Source: Anaerorhabdus sp964386325 (GTDB lineage Bacteria > Bacillota_I > Bacilli_A > Erysipelotrichales > Erysipelotrichaceae). Taken from it: a stretch of 20,670 nt of DNA. The stretch lies in contig CAYLQY010000021.1 of the NCBI GenBank assembly GCA_964386325.1, positions 1 to 20,670 on the forward strand, given 5' to 3'. The first letter of the stretch is position 1, and every line of letters starts with the position of its first letter. Positions 1 through 7,086 of this stretch are shown piece by piece. Below the pieces are notes generated by a model. It did not search any database, was not told the DNA's origin, and saw nothing but the letters and a program-made list of their open reading frames with translations. The translations under genes were made by a program, and so were the position numbers.

Positions 1-67
1 ATTTCCCTGCCGTTACCATTTCGATTATACTTTTTCTTATTCCTTTGATTTTATCTTTTATTTCCAT
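1..67 (-). CDS. Probable transketolase N-terminal subunit, 5' end only
   Basis: Only the first 22 codons lie in the window. They are open from an ATG at 67, preceded by a GAGG ribosome binding site at good spacing. The peptide begins MEIKDKIKGIRKSIIEMVTA. The IR(K)xIIEMxxAGK pattern resembles the start of split transketolase N-terminal (ThDP-binding) subunits, where it precedes an SGHxGG motif that would lie just outside. Transketolase would use D-xylulose-5-P, the end product of the ascorbate genes upstream on the same strand, so the context fits. It starts 83 bp after the HAD gene, with no convincing terminator between, so it may be the last part of the same operon. The identification rests on a very short peptide and context. 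Confidence 0.5.
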   Translation of the reverse strand, partial: MEIKDKIKGIRKSIIEMVTAGK

Positions 68-150
68 TTTTTCCTCATTTCTATTCCAATATATACTAAG
101 ACAATTTGGACAATTTTAAAAGCTTAATTTTTGTTTGTGATTGACACAAT

Positions 151-945
151 TTAAAGACCAAAATATTTTTTCAAGAATTCACTTACACCATGATGATTAT
201 TATCACTTGTTTCATGTGTTGCACATTGCTTAATAGTTTCGTCGCTATTGCCCATCGCTACACCAACACTTGCAACATCAAACATCGTAATATCATTATA
301 ATTATCTCCAAACACCATAACCTCATCATTATTAATACCGAACATAGATGCTAGCGTTTTAATTGCATTTCCTTTAGTTGCTTCATTACTAGTAATTGTG
401 AATAATGTTCCTTCTGAACGTTTAAAGTTAATTGTTGGAAATAATTCTTCAATCCGCTTTTTTGTTTCCTCAATGTCATTCACATTATCGGTCGCGATTG
501 TTATTTTGAAAAAAGGTACATTTGAATAATTAGTTGATGCATTGAATTCAACATGTTCGCATTTATTTTTTAACTTTTCTTTAAAACCATCTAACAATTG
601 ATGTTTCGAATATATTACTAATTCTTTTTCACTATATGCTAAAAAAGGAAAATTTTCATTTTCCAAAATACTACAAATTGGTTGAACTGCATCTTTAGGA
701 AGGGAATAGTTTTCAATCATTTTATTTTTTTGATATATGTTTGCGCCATTGTTAATTATATAAGGATATTCTAAATCTAAAGCCTGTACAACTTCTTCCA
801 TTAAAAATTTATTTCTGCCTGATGCAAGTGTAAATATTACATTTTTTTCTTCTAACTTTTTTATTACTTCTTTTAGTTGATTATCTATCTTTTTATGATC
901 ATCTAAGATTGTTCCATCACAATCGGCTACAACAAGTTTAATCAT
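151..945 (-). CDS. Cof-type HAD-IIB family sugar-phosphate phosphatase
   Basis: Cytoplasmic HAD-superfamily hydrolase of about 264 residues, the usual Cof/YidA length. Seen in sequence: motif I DCDGT near residues 8-12 (nucleophile and general acid Asp), motif II around the ASGR stretch at residues 41-44, the Lys of NEATKGNAIK, and motif III FGDNYND for Mg binding. These enzymes usually dephosphorylate small sugar or nucleotide phosphates with broad specificity. It overlaps the end of ulaE by a few bases, so it is translated with the ascorbate genes. A likely role is detoxifying stalled sugar phosphates or releasing a pathway intermediate, which is inference. The ATG at 945 is preferred because it gives the family-typical MIKLVVADCDGT start; a GTG at 954 is in frame, and neither has a strong Shine-Dalgarno. 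Confidence 0.85.
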   Translation of the reverse strand: MIKLVVADCDGTILDDHKKIDNQLKEVIKKLEEKNVIFTLASGRNKFLMEEVVQALDLEYPYIINNGANIYQKNKMIENYSLPKDAVQPICSILENENFPFLAYSEKELVIYSKHQLLDGFKEKLKNKCEHVEFNASTNYSNVPFFKITIATDNVNDIEETKKRIEELFPTINFKRSEGTLFTITSNEATKGNAIKTLASMFGINNDEVMVFGDNYNDITMFDVASVGVAMGNSDETIKQCATHETSDNNHHGVSEFLKKYFGL

Positions 946-1792
946 TGAACACACTATCTAGTCTTTCTCTTAAGAAACGACTTGCATACATGCAGTCATC
1001 TTCCCAATTATCTTGTCCAACATACCAGAATTCACCCACAAACATTCTTACACCTAAATTCTTGCAACAAGTAATCACTTTATTGTAATCAGTATGTCCT
1101 GTTCCAAAAGGAATTTCACGATAATGATCTGGTTTTGTTTCTTTTAGATGTGCTGCTACAAGATGACCTTTACCACTTTGAATATCCTCAACTAAATCAT
1201 GCCCGTAGTATACGGATGCATTCGTTAAATTACCCATATCCGGATAGACTTGTAAATAAGGATTATTCACTAAATTTACATACTCCATCGATTTCTTGAC
1301 GGTGTCCATAAATGCTGTTTCCATCGTTTCAAACCCAAGCAAAACTCCTTCTTTGGCAGCCATTTCTACTGCGATGTTTAAATTATGAATAAATGTTTCC
1401 TTTGTTTTCTCATTCCCTTCAGAATAATAAACATCATATCCAGCTAGTTGAATAATTCTAATTCCTAACTTGCTTGCAAGTTGTATTGCCTTATTCATAA
1501 TATCCAAACTTCTTTCAATCGTTTTCTTATCAAGTGAACCCAATGGATATTTTCTGTGACCACTTAAACACATTGTTTTAATTGGAACTCCTGTTTTTGT
1601 GATACATTCTTTTAGTTCATTGATTTGTTCTTCAGACCAATCTAAACGAGCTAATTTGTCATCTGTTTCATCTACACTAATCTCTAACCAATCGAATCCA
1701 AATTTTTTACAGTTAAGAAGTTTTTCTTCCCAGCTACATGTATTTGGCATTGATTTTTCATAGAGACCTAATAAATATTTTTTATTGTCCAT
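938..1792 (-). CDS. ulaE: L-ribulose-5-phosphate 3-epimerase UlaE
   Basis: Predicted to convert L-xylulose-5-P to L-ribulose-5-P in anaerobic L-ascorbate catabolism. It aligns by eye along its whole length with E. coli UlaE: LGIYEK-like start (LGLYEKSMP), SVDETDDKLARLDWS near 39-53, MCLSGHRKYPLGS near 74-86, and IIQLAGYDVYY near 114-123. It is a xylose-isomerase-like TIM barrel. The metal-binding set is visible as Glu155 (GFETM), Asp185 (YPDMG), His215 (AAHLKETKP) and Glu254 (GEFW). The ATG at 1792 is chosen over one at 1810 because it has a GGAG ribosome site 6 nt upstream and gives the expected N-terminus. It overlaps the end of ulaF by 11 bp and the start of the HAD gene, indicating translational coupling. 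Confidence 0.95.
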   Translation of the reverse strand: MDNKKYLLGLYEKSMPNTCSWEEKLLNCKKFGFDWLEISVDETDDKLARLDWSEEQINELKECITKTGVPIKTMCLSGHRKYPLGSLDKKTIERSLDIMNKAIQLASKLGIRIIQLAGYDVYYSEGNEKTKETFIHNLNIAVEMAAKEGVLLGFETMETAFMDTVKKSMEYVNLVNNPYLQVYPDMGNLTNASVYYGHDLVEDIQSGKGHLVAAHLKETKPDHYREIPFGTGHTDYNKVITCCKNLGVRMFVGEFWYVGQDNWEDDCMYASRFLRERLDSVFND

Positions 1793-2474
1793 AATATGCT
1801 CCAGGTCCATGTTTTCTCAAAAAATGTTTATCAAGTAACGTAGATTGCATATCTTCAACTGTTTTGTTAATAACTTTTGTTTTTAATGCAATCGTTGCGA
1901 TTTCTTCTAGCACTACTGCATTGTGTACTGCATCATATGGATCTTTACCCCAAGTAAAAGGACCATGACTATGTACAAGTACTCCTGGCATTTGATTAGG
2001 GTCTATATTTCTATTTAAAAATTCTTCTACAATTACTTTTCCTGTATTTAATTCATAATCGTTTTTTATTTCCTCTTCAGTCATACAACGAGTGCATGGA
2101 ACCGTTCCATAGAAATAATCTGCATGTGTTGTCCCTAATGCAGGCAAATCGCATCCAGCTTGTGCCCAAGCCGTAGCATTTTGTGAGTGTGTATGCACAA
2201 CACCTTTAATGTCCGGAAATTTTTTATAAAATTCTAAGTGTGTCATCAAATCACTGGATGGTTTTAATTTACCTTCTACACGATTTCCATCCATATCCAC
2301 AACCACCATATCTTCAACAGTCATAGTGTCATATTCAACGCCACTTGGTTTAATAACAACCAAACCAGTTTCACGATCAATTCCAGAAACATTTCCCCAT
2401 GTAAACGTAATTAAACCATACCGAGGCAATAATAAATTTGCTTCAAAAACTTCTTGTTTTAAACGTTCTAACAT
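1782..2474 (-). CDS. ulaF: L-ribulose-5-phosphate 4-epimerase (UlaF/AraD family)
   Basis: Class II aldolase-fold epimerase of 230 residues, converting L-ribulose-5-P to D-xylulose-5-P and feeding the pentose phosphate pathway. Zinc ligands expected from AraD are visible: His94 and His96 in VVHTHS and His170 in VLVHSHGPF. The acidic residue is in KPSSD (Asp75), and the phosphate-binding segment is TWGNVSG near 25-31. AraD and UlaF cannot be told apart by motif. The symbol is given because the gene sits between the ascorbate PTS and ulaE, and no arabinose gene is nearby. A GGAGGAG ribosome site precedes the ATG. The gene begins 9 bp after the stop of the 344-aa protein gene. Confidence 0.93.
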   Translation of the reverse strand: MLERLKQEVFEANLLLPRYGLITFTWGNVSGIDRETGLVVIKPSGVEYDTMTVEDMVVVDMDGNRVEGKLKPSSDLMTHLEFYKKFPDIKGVVHTHSQNATAWAQAGCDLPALGTTHADYFYGTVPCTRCMTEEEIKNDYELNTGKVIVEEFLNRNIDPNQMPGVLVHSHGPFTWGKDPYDAVHNAVVLEEIATIALKTKVINKTVEDMQSTLLDKHFLRKHGPGAYYGQ

Positions 2475-2483
2475 ATGCTCCTC

Positions 2484-3518
2484 CTATGCTGTCGCAATAT
2501 AAATTGCTGCTTCATTTTTTGTGTGATTTGCGGCAAGTAGTATGTCATCATTTTCACGATGAACTACATCAATATTAGCTGGCCCCACACCATTTTCTAC
2601 AATCGTAACTTCATACTTATTATTAATATATTGAATTATAAATAACTCTGCATTCACACGACGAACACCGCCAAGAAAAGAATTCTTTCCGCAGAATTTT
2701 GTCCCCACTAATGTATGTGCAAAATCAATCTCATTTGGATATACGAAATCACATTCATATTGTCCATTTTTTAATTTATATATTTTCATGCTGTTTCCAT
2801 GGAATGGCTCAATTGTCATCATTTCTTCAATACCGTCATTATCGATATCTACAAAAGCAATTTCACTTATTTTACCATCCATAATTTTTTCCACATGCCA
2901 CTCACCATTTATCGCATACGGAGGTGTAACACGTAAAACTCCTTGATCACTTGCGAAATATCCACAAATACTTCCTTCAAATTCACCACGACAGTATCCA
3001 TGATTTCTAAAACATCCATCTACAATCTTGGTAAGTTCTATACCTTTTGTTGGATCATCTGGTAAACTACCCACAACAATTTGTCCTGGCTTTGACCAAT
3101 CTTCTTTATCTTTTTTATCTTCTGCAATCGTTGCACCAATAAAATAATTAATTCCATTTTTATGATAAATATCAAAACGATGTAGATATGGTAAATGTAA
3201 AACATCTTTAATTACCCATCCCGTTTCCTTTTCATATTTACCCCAAACAATTTTTGCTAAACTTGGGTTCACTTTTAAATAGAATTCTTGCACTGCAAGG
3301 AATTCATTTTTCTTGTTTGGTATTGGAATGATAGACATACAACCACCAGCATTATCCCAAACAACTTCTTTATGCTCAAAGTTTTCTCCTGAATATGCAT
3401 GACAAACACTCGTTGGATCTTCACTTGCAAAAAGTGCAACAAGCTCTCCATCAATTTCAATATGACTAGCACAATAACAACGTGTTATATCATCACAATG
3501 AATTTTTCTAAATTTCAT
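2484..3518 (-). CDS. Unrecognised 344-aa beta-rich protein with VCBS/FG-GAP-like motif, in ascorbate operon
   Basis: I do not recognise a specific family. The protein is 344 residues, has no signal peptide or membrane helix, and is therefore probably cytoplasmic. It reads as a succession of short beta-strand segments, like a beta-propeller. One FG-GAP/VCBS-type calcium-loop motif is clear: DIDNDGIEE at residues 224-232. Polar, enzyme-like segments recur: LHRFD (112-116), RNHGYCRGEF (171-180), EPFHGNSMKIYK (237-248), GVRRVNAELF (284-293) and NHTKNEAAIY (331-340). It lies between ulaB and ulaF with 9 bp to ulaF and has a GGGAGGT ribosome site, so it is surely co-expressed with the pathway. It occupies a slot where E. 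coli places ulaD, which is missing here. It could be a pathway enzyme, for example a propeller lyase or decarboxylase, or a sugar-binding accessory. This is inference only. Confidence 0.8.
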   Translation of the reverse strand: MKFRKIHCDDITRCYCASHIEIDGELVALFASEDPTSVCHAYSGENFEHKEVVWDNAGGCMSIIPIPNKKNEFLAVQEFYLKVNPSLAKIVWGKYEKETGWVIKDVLHLPYLHRFDIYHKNGINYFIGATIAEDKKDKEDWSKPGQIVVGSLPDDPTKGIELTKIVDGCFRNHGYCRGEFEGSICGYFASDQGVLRVTPPYAINGEWHVEKIMDGKISEIAFVDIDNDGIEEMMTIEPFHGNSMKIYKLKNGQYECDFVYPNEIDFAHTLVGTKFCGKNSFLGGVRRVNAELFIIQYINNKYEVTIVENGVGPANIDVVHRENDDILLAANHTKNEAAIYIATA

Positions 3519-3543
3519 AGATACCTCCCGTTTTAATTTTAAG

Positions 3544-3566
3544 AAGGCTACCTTAAAGGTAGCCTT
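3544..3566 (-). other. Intercistronic hairpin between ulaB and the 344-aa gene
   Basis: A perfect 9-bp stem (AAGGCTACC at 3544-3552 against GGTAGCCTT at 3558-3566) with a 5-nt loop. On the minus strand it follows the ulaB stop by a few bases and precedes the next ribosome site. No U-tract follows on that strand, so it is not a standard terminator. It is more likely an mRNA processing or stability element separating transporter and enzyme expression. Confidence 0.6.
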
Positions 3567-3572
3567 AACAAC

Positions 3573-3875
3573 TTATTTGTTTTTTTCAACTAGCCCGCTA
3601 TTGATTAATAATTCTTGAGCTTCTTTGTCTGATAATACATTTTTCATTCCACATATTACTATGCCTCTTTTTGCTGCATCATCAAACATATTAACGAAGT
3701 TTAAAGGACAAAATACTACATCATATTGTGTTGCTGCACTCTTCCCCTCAGATAGAGAACAGTGATGAATTGTTTGAACTTTAACTCCTAAATCTTTTGT
3801 AGCTTTTTCAACTCTCATTTTCATCATTAATGAGGTTCCTGCACCATTTGCGCAAGCAACTAATATTCTAAGCAT
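3573..3875 (-). CDS. ulaB: PTS L-ascorbate transporter subunit IIB
   Basis: Small cytoplasmic phosphocarrier of 100 residues, passing phosphate from UlaC to the incoming ascorbate held by UlaA. The N-terminal P-loop-like active site VACANGAGTSLMMKM near 6-20 carries the phosphorylated Cys8, as in the SgaB/UlaB group of IIB proteins. The length matches the family. It starts 22 bp after ulaA with a GGAG ribosome site. It is followed by a strong hairpin, then by the enzyme genes. Confidence 0.93.
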   Translation of the reverse strand: MLRILVACANGAGTSLMMKMRVEKATKDLGVKVQTIHHCSLSEGKSAATQYDVVFCPLNFVNMFDDAAKRGIVICGMKNVLSDKEAQELLINSGLVEKNK

Positions 3876-3897
3876 TTTATTTTATCTCCATTTCTTT

Positions 3898-5355
3898 TTA
3901 TTTTTTTCCTATTTTTTCTTTGTATGCATCATAATCTTCTGTAATTAAGAAGTATGTATCTGGATGAGCACGATATTGAAGTTGAGGAATAGCAATTAAA
4001 ATTATTACAACTAATCCCACACCTGCATAACTTAAGAACTTCATTAAGCCTGTGAAGATTGGCCATACAATAGCCCAGTCCCACATTCCTAAATATCCAC
4101 CATAGACTGCTAAACCAACCCATGATGCAACTAAAGCTGAACCAAACACTTGGCATAATCCAGAAACAAACGGCATAATCATTGCAGCTTTTACACCACC
4201 ACGGTTATTCGCAAATACTGCGATTGTTGCATTGTCGAAGAATACTGGAACGAAACCTGCAATAACTAATGTTGGTGATTTTAATGCAATTAAAGCTAAG
4301 ATTGCTAAGAATTGTCCTAAAGCACCAAACAAGAAACCAATAGTTACAGCATTTGGAGATCCAAATCCATAAACTGCTGCACAGTCAATACCTGGAACTG
4401 CTCCTGGTAAGAATGTATTAGAAATACCTTGGAATGAGTTTGTTAACTCGGTAACGAATGTACGTACGCCAAGTTGCAAGATTGCTAAATATACTGCAAA
4501 GTTGAAACATGTTGTTAAGATATAGAAGAAGAAATCTTTATCAGCTCCTAAGAATCCCGCTTCTACTAAATATGGTTTACCTAAGATTACAAGAATTGCA
4601 CCAAAGAAGATTAACATTAAAACTGAAGTTGCAACCATGTTTTCATTGAATATAGATAAGAATCCTGGGAATTTAATATCTTCTAAACGTTTCTTATCTT
4701 TACCACCAATTTTTTCAGATAGTTTTGAGAAGAAATAAATACCGAACATTTGTTGGTGAGCCACGCAGAAGCCGCCGCCCTCTGTTAAATCTTGAGTTAA
4801 TTCAACTGTTAAGTTAGAACCTACTGCCCAATATAAACCTAGTACGATACCCATTAAAATAAGAATTGGTGTATCTCCTAATGTTGGGAAGCAGAATAGC
4901 ATTAACCAGAATGCTGTTGAAGCTTGTTGCATTTGTACATGCCCAGTTGTGAAAACTGCACGTAACTTTGTCCATTTTTTCAAACGAACAAGAATTAAAT
5001 TGAATATGAATGCAATTAATAGTAATAACATAACTTGTGAGAATGTTCTTCCAAACACTTCTCCTAAACCTGCTGTAACAGCATTTTGACCAAAATAAGG
5101 GTCAATAACCATTGCATTTAAATCAAAACGATCTTTTAATCCAACAAGAATCGGACGGAAATTATTAACTAAACCTCCTGATCCAACACTCAGAATTAAG
5201 TACCCAACTGTTGCCTTTACAAATCCAGCAAACGCTTCATATAAAGGTTTACGAAGTAGTAAATACCCGATTAATACGATTAATCCAATGAAATATGCTG
5301 GTTGTGTTAAAATGTTAGACGCAAAGAACGTCCAAATTGACATTAAGAAATCCAT
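3898..5355 (-). CDS. ulaA: PTS L-ascorbate transporter subunit IIC
   Basis: Polytopic membrane permease of 485 residues with at least ten hydrophobic segments, the length expected for UlaA/SgaT (about 465-485). Recognisable family segments include IGLIVLIGYLLLRKP near the start, a long central loop after EGGGFCVAHQQMFGIYFFSKL, LGVRTFVTELTNSFQGI, and PGIDCAAVYGFGSPNAVTIGFLFG. It translocates L-ascorbate, which is phosphorylated on C6 by UlaB. It lies between ulaC and ulaB with short gaps. A GGGGA ribosome site precedes the ATG. Other transporters in this family are rare, and the co-encoded UlaG, UlaE and UlaF make ascorbate the clear substrate. Confidence 0.95.
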   Translation of the reverse strand: MDFLMSIWTFFASNILTQPAYFIGLIVLIGYLLLRKPLYEAFAGFVKATVGYLILSVGSGGLVNNFRPILVGLKDRFDLNAMVIDPYFGQNAVTAGLGEVFGRTFSQVMLLLLIAFIFNLILVRLKKWTKLRAVFTTGHVQMQQASTAFWLMLFCFPTLGDTPILILMGIVLGLYWAVGSNLTVELTQDLTEGGGFCVAHQQMFGIYFFSKLSEKIGGKDKKRLEDIKFPGFLSIFNENMVATSVLMLIFFGAILVILGKPYLVEAGFLGADKDFFFYILTTCFNFAVYLAILQLGVRTFVTELTNSFQGISNTFLPGAVPGIDCAAVYGFGSPNAVTIGFLFGALGQFLAILALIALKSPTLVIAGFVPVFFDNATIAVFANNRGGVKAAMIMPFVSGLCQVFGSALVASWVGLAVYGGYLGMWDWAIVWPIFTGLMKFLSYAGVGLVVIILIAIPQLQYRAHPDTYFLITEDYDAYKEKIGKK

Positions 5356-5370
5356 AAGTTTCCCCTTTCA

Positions 5371-5829
5371 CTATAGTGTGTATTTTTCTCCCACTTTTTT
5401 TAAATCTTCATCATTCTTTACTTCTAGTAAATCTTTTACAAGTTCTTCATTCATTAACATCTCAGAAAGTTCCATCATATTATTAAGATGTTCTTCGTGA
5501 TTTTCTGCTGCTAGTGTAAAGAATAATCTTGCATCCTTTTCAGGATCATTTGGATCAAAGTGAACTGCATTCTCAACTTTCATAAAGCTGATTCCTGTTT
5601 TAAGAACTCCTGTTGCTCCTTCAGTTGAGTGTGGCATTGCAATGTCAGGTGCTATGACAATGTAAGGCCCATATTTTTCCACGCAAGCAATGATAGCATC
5701 TACATAAACTGGTTCAACAAATCCTTGTTCAATCAATGTTTCTGCACTCCCTTTGATAGCTTCTTGCCATGTGTTAAAACCCTCTTTATAGCTCGTTACT
5801 TTATTCTCTAGAAATTTTTGAATTAACAT
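5371..5829 (-). CDS. ulaC: PTS L-ascorbate transporter subunit IIA
   Basis: A 152-residue cytoplasmic IIA protein of the mannitol/fructose type. The phosphorylated His67 is in the IAMPHSTEG context (residues 63-71), which is the diagnostic motif. The rest, with ARLFFTLAAENHEEHLNNMMELSEML, is typical of this family. It accepts phosphate from HPr and donates it to UlaB Cys8. It begins 8 bp after ulaG and has an AGGTGA ribosome site. The gene order is IIA-IIC-IIB here, unlike the IIC-IIB-IIA order of E. coli ula. Confidence 0.94.
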   Translation of the reverse strand: MLIQKFLENKVTSYKEGFNTWQEAIKGSAETLIEQGFVEPVYVDAIIACVEKYGPYIVIAPDIAMPHSTEGATGVLKTGISFMKVENAVHFDPNDPEKDARLFFTLAAENHEEHLNNMMELSEMLMNEELVKDLLEVKNDEDLKKVGEKYTL

Positions 5830-5837
5830 ATCGTCAC

Positions 5838-6896
5838 CTATAGAATACTTCTGAATGGTACATTTGGTTCTTCAGTGAAACAATCTTCAAATCCTCTACG
5901 ATAATGATATTGACGTTTATCGGCATCATTTGGATAAATGAATTTTCCACCTACATCCCAAATAAATGGTTTAAATTTATATTCAAGAACATATTTTTTG
6001 AAATCATATAACATTAAGATTTCTGCTGGATCTGCTTTAAAGTTTGTCCATACATCATAGTGGAATGGAATTACAACTTTACATTGAAGAGCTTCTGCCA
6101 TACGTAAGATATCGACACTTGTCATCTTATCTTGATTACCGGCAGGATTTTCGCCATAAGAACCTAAAGCAACATCAATCTTATGATCTTTACCATGTTT
6201 AGCATAATAAGTTGAATAGTGTGAATCTCCACTGTGATAGACATTACCAGCTGGTGTTTTAATTAAATAGTTAACTGCTTTTTCATCCATGTTTGTTGGG
6301 CAAACTCCGCGAATATCCATTTCATCAGTAACTAAACAAGTTCTATCAAAGCTATCTAATACAACAATTTCGCAATCTTTTACTTTGATAACATCGCCTG
6401 GTTTAACCACCTTACAACGACTTTCAGGTACTCCATAACTCAACCATTTCTCAACACTCTTTAATGGTCCAATAAACGGAACATCCTCAGCACAGTTTTT
6501 TATCACTGCTGCAGCGAAGAATGGATCAATATGATCATTATGATAATGTGTACTTAACACTGCATCTACTGTTGTCACTGCAAATGGATCATATACAATA
6601 GGAGCTGCACGTAAGTTAGGTTGTGTCATAATACCACCTGTCATATTTCTCATTTGGTGATATTTTTCCATCTCTTTATTTTTCTTTGAACGTTTTCCGT
6701 TACCAAACCATAAGTCAATCGCAATGTTTGTATTGTTTTCAGATTTAATCCATAAACCTGTACAGCCAATCCACCACATTGCAAATGTTCCTTTTTCTAC
6801 TACCTCTTGGTCTATTTCTTCATTTAACCAAGTACCCCATTCAGGGAAAGCACCAAGAATCCATGATTCTCGTGTAATGTCATTTATTTTCGGCAT
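5838..6896 (-). CDS. ulaG: L-ascorbate-6-phosphate lactonase UlaG
   Basis: A 352-residue metallo-beta-lactamase-fold lactonase that opens L-ascorbate-6-P to 3-keto-L-gulonate-6-P in the cytoplasm. It matches E. coli UlaG by eye nearly end to end: ITRESWILGAFPEWGTWLNE at the N-terminus, the metal motif THYHNDHID with His117, His119, Asp121 and His122, HSGDSHYS with His221 and Asp224, GSYGENPAG, and IPFHYD with His279. The ATG at 6896 is chosen over 6947 because it has an AAGGAGAG ribosome site and gives the family N-terminus. The 6947 ATG would also lie inside the candidate promoter. It is the first gene of the operon; in E. coli it is transcribed separately. Confidence 0.96.
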   Translation of the reverse strand: MPKINDITRESWILGAFPEWGTWLNEEIDQEVVEKGTFAMWWIGCTGLWIKSENNTNIAIDLWFGNGKRSKKNKEMEKYHQMRNMTGGIMTQPNLRAAPIVYDPFAVTTVDAVLSTHYHNDHIDPFFAAAVIKNCAEDVPFIGPLKSVEKWLSYGVPESRCKVVKPGDVIKVKDCEIVVLDSFDRTCLVTDEMDIRGVCPTNMDEKAVNYLIKTPAGNVYHSGDSHYSTYYAKHGKDHKIDVALGSYGENPAGNQDKMTSVDILRMAEALQCKVVIPFHYDVWTNFKADPAEILMLYDFKKYVLEYKFKPFIWDVGGKFIYPNDADKRQYHYRRGFEDCFTEEPNVPFRSIL

Positions 6897-6924
6897 GTCA
6901 ATCAACTCTCCTTTATTTGACTTT

Positions 6925-6953
6925 ATCGTAAATGATTGTGTGTTCATTTACAA
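6925..6953 (-). promoter_or_regulatory. Candidate ula promoter with palindromic operator
   Basis: A perfect inverted repeat, GTAAATGA at 6928-6935 and TCATTTAC at 6944-6951 with an 8-bp spacer, lies just upstream of ulaG. On the minus strand the same bases contain TTGTAA (6948-6953) and TACGAT (6925-6930) with exactly 17 bp between, a weak but correctly spaced -35/-10 pair. The start point would be near 6918, a short leader before the ribosome site. A repressor on the repeat would block both promoter elements. The divergent DeoR-family gene is the natural candidate. Confidence 0.6.
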
Positions 6954-6956
6954 TCT

Positions 6957-6985
6957 GTTTATATGATTGTTTAATCGTTTATATG
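6957..6985. repeat. Exact 9-bp direct repeat, 20-bp period
   Basis: GTTTATATG occurs at 6957-6965 and again at 6977-6985, so the copies fall on the same face of the helix, two turns apart. They sit between the palindrome and the cre-like site, upstream of the candidate ula promoter. The spacing suggests cooperative binding by a regulator such as the DeoR-family protein, but AT-rich chance repeats are possible. Confidence 0.45.
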
Positions 6986-6999
6986 CTCAATTTTCATTT

Positions 7000-7014
7000 T
7001 ACAAGCGTTTTCAT
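7000..7014 (-). promoter_or_regulatory. Candidate cre (CcpA) site
   Basis: On the minus strand the bases read ATGAAAACGCTTGTA, with the WTGAAANCGNTT core of Bacillota catabolite-responsive elements intact and a weaker right end. It sits in the divergent ula/regulator region. A sugar PTS operon controlled by preferred carbon sources is expected to carry such a site. The position about 80 bp upstream of the candidate ula start leaves the direction of control open. Confidence 0.55.
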
Positions 7015-7035
7015 TGTTTCATCATTCATAAAATA

Positions 7036-7064
7036 TTGACTTTTATGATTATTTGTCCTTTAAT
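7036..7064 (+). promoter_or_regulatory. Candidate promoter of membrane protein-DeoR unit
   Basis: TTGACT at 7036-7041 and TTTAAT at 7059-7064 are separated by 17 bp. The transcript would start near 7071, leaving only a short leader before the AGAGGT site at 7074-7079 and the ATG at 7087. Confidence 0.5.
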
Positions 7065-7086
7065 TACCTTAACAGAGGTATATCAT

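Noticed and set aside
100..116. Tandem GACAATTT repeat upstream of the edge gene
   Set aside because: Two 8-bp AT-rich copies with 9-bp period; too short to support a named operator.
135..149. Small hairpin TTGTG/CACAA after the HAD gene as terminator
   Set aside because: Only 5 bp and no U tract on the minus strand, so it was not counted as an operon end.
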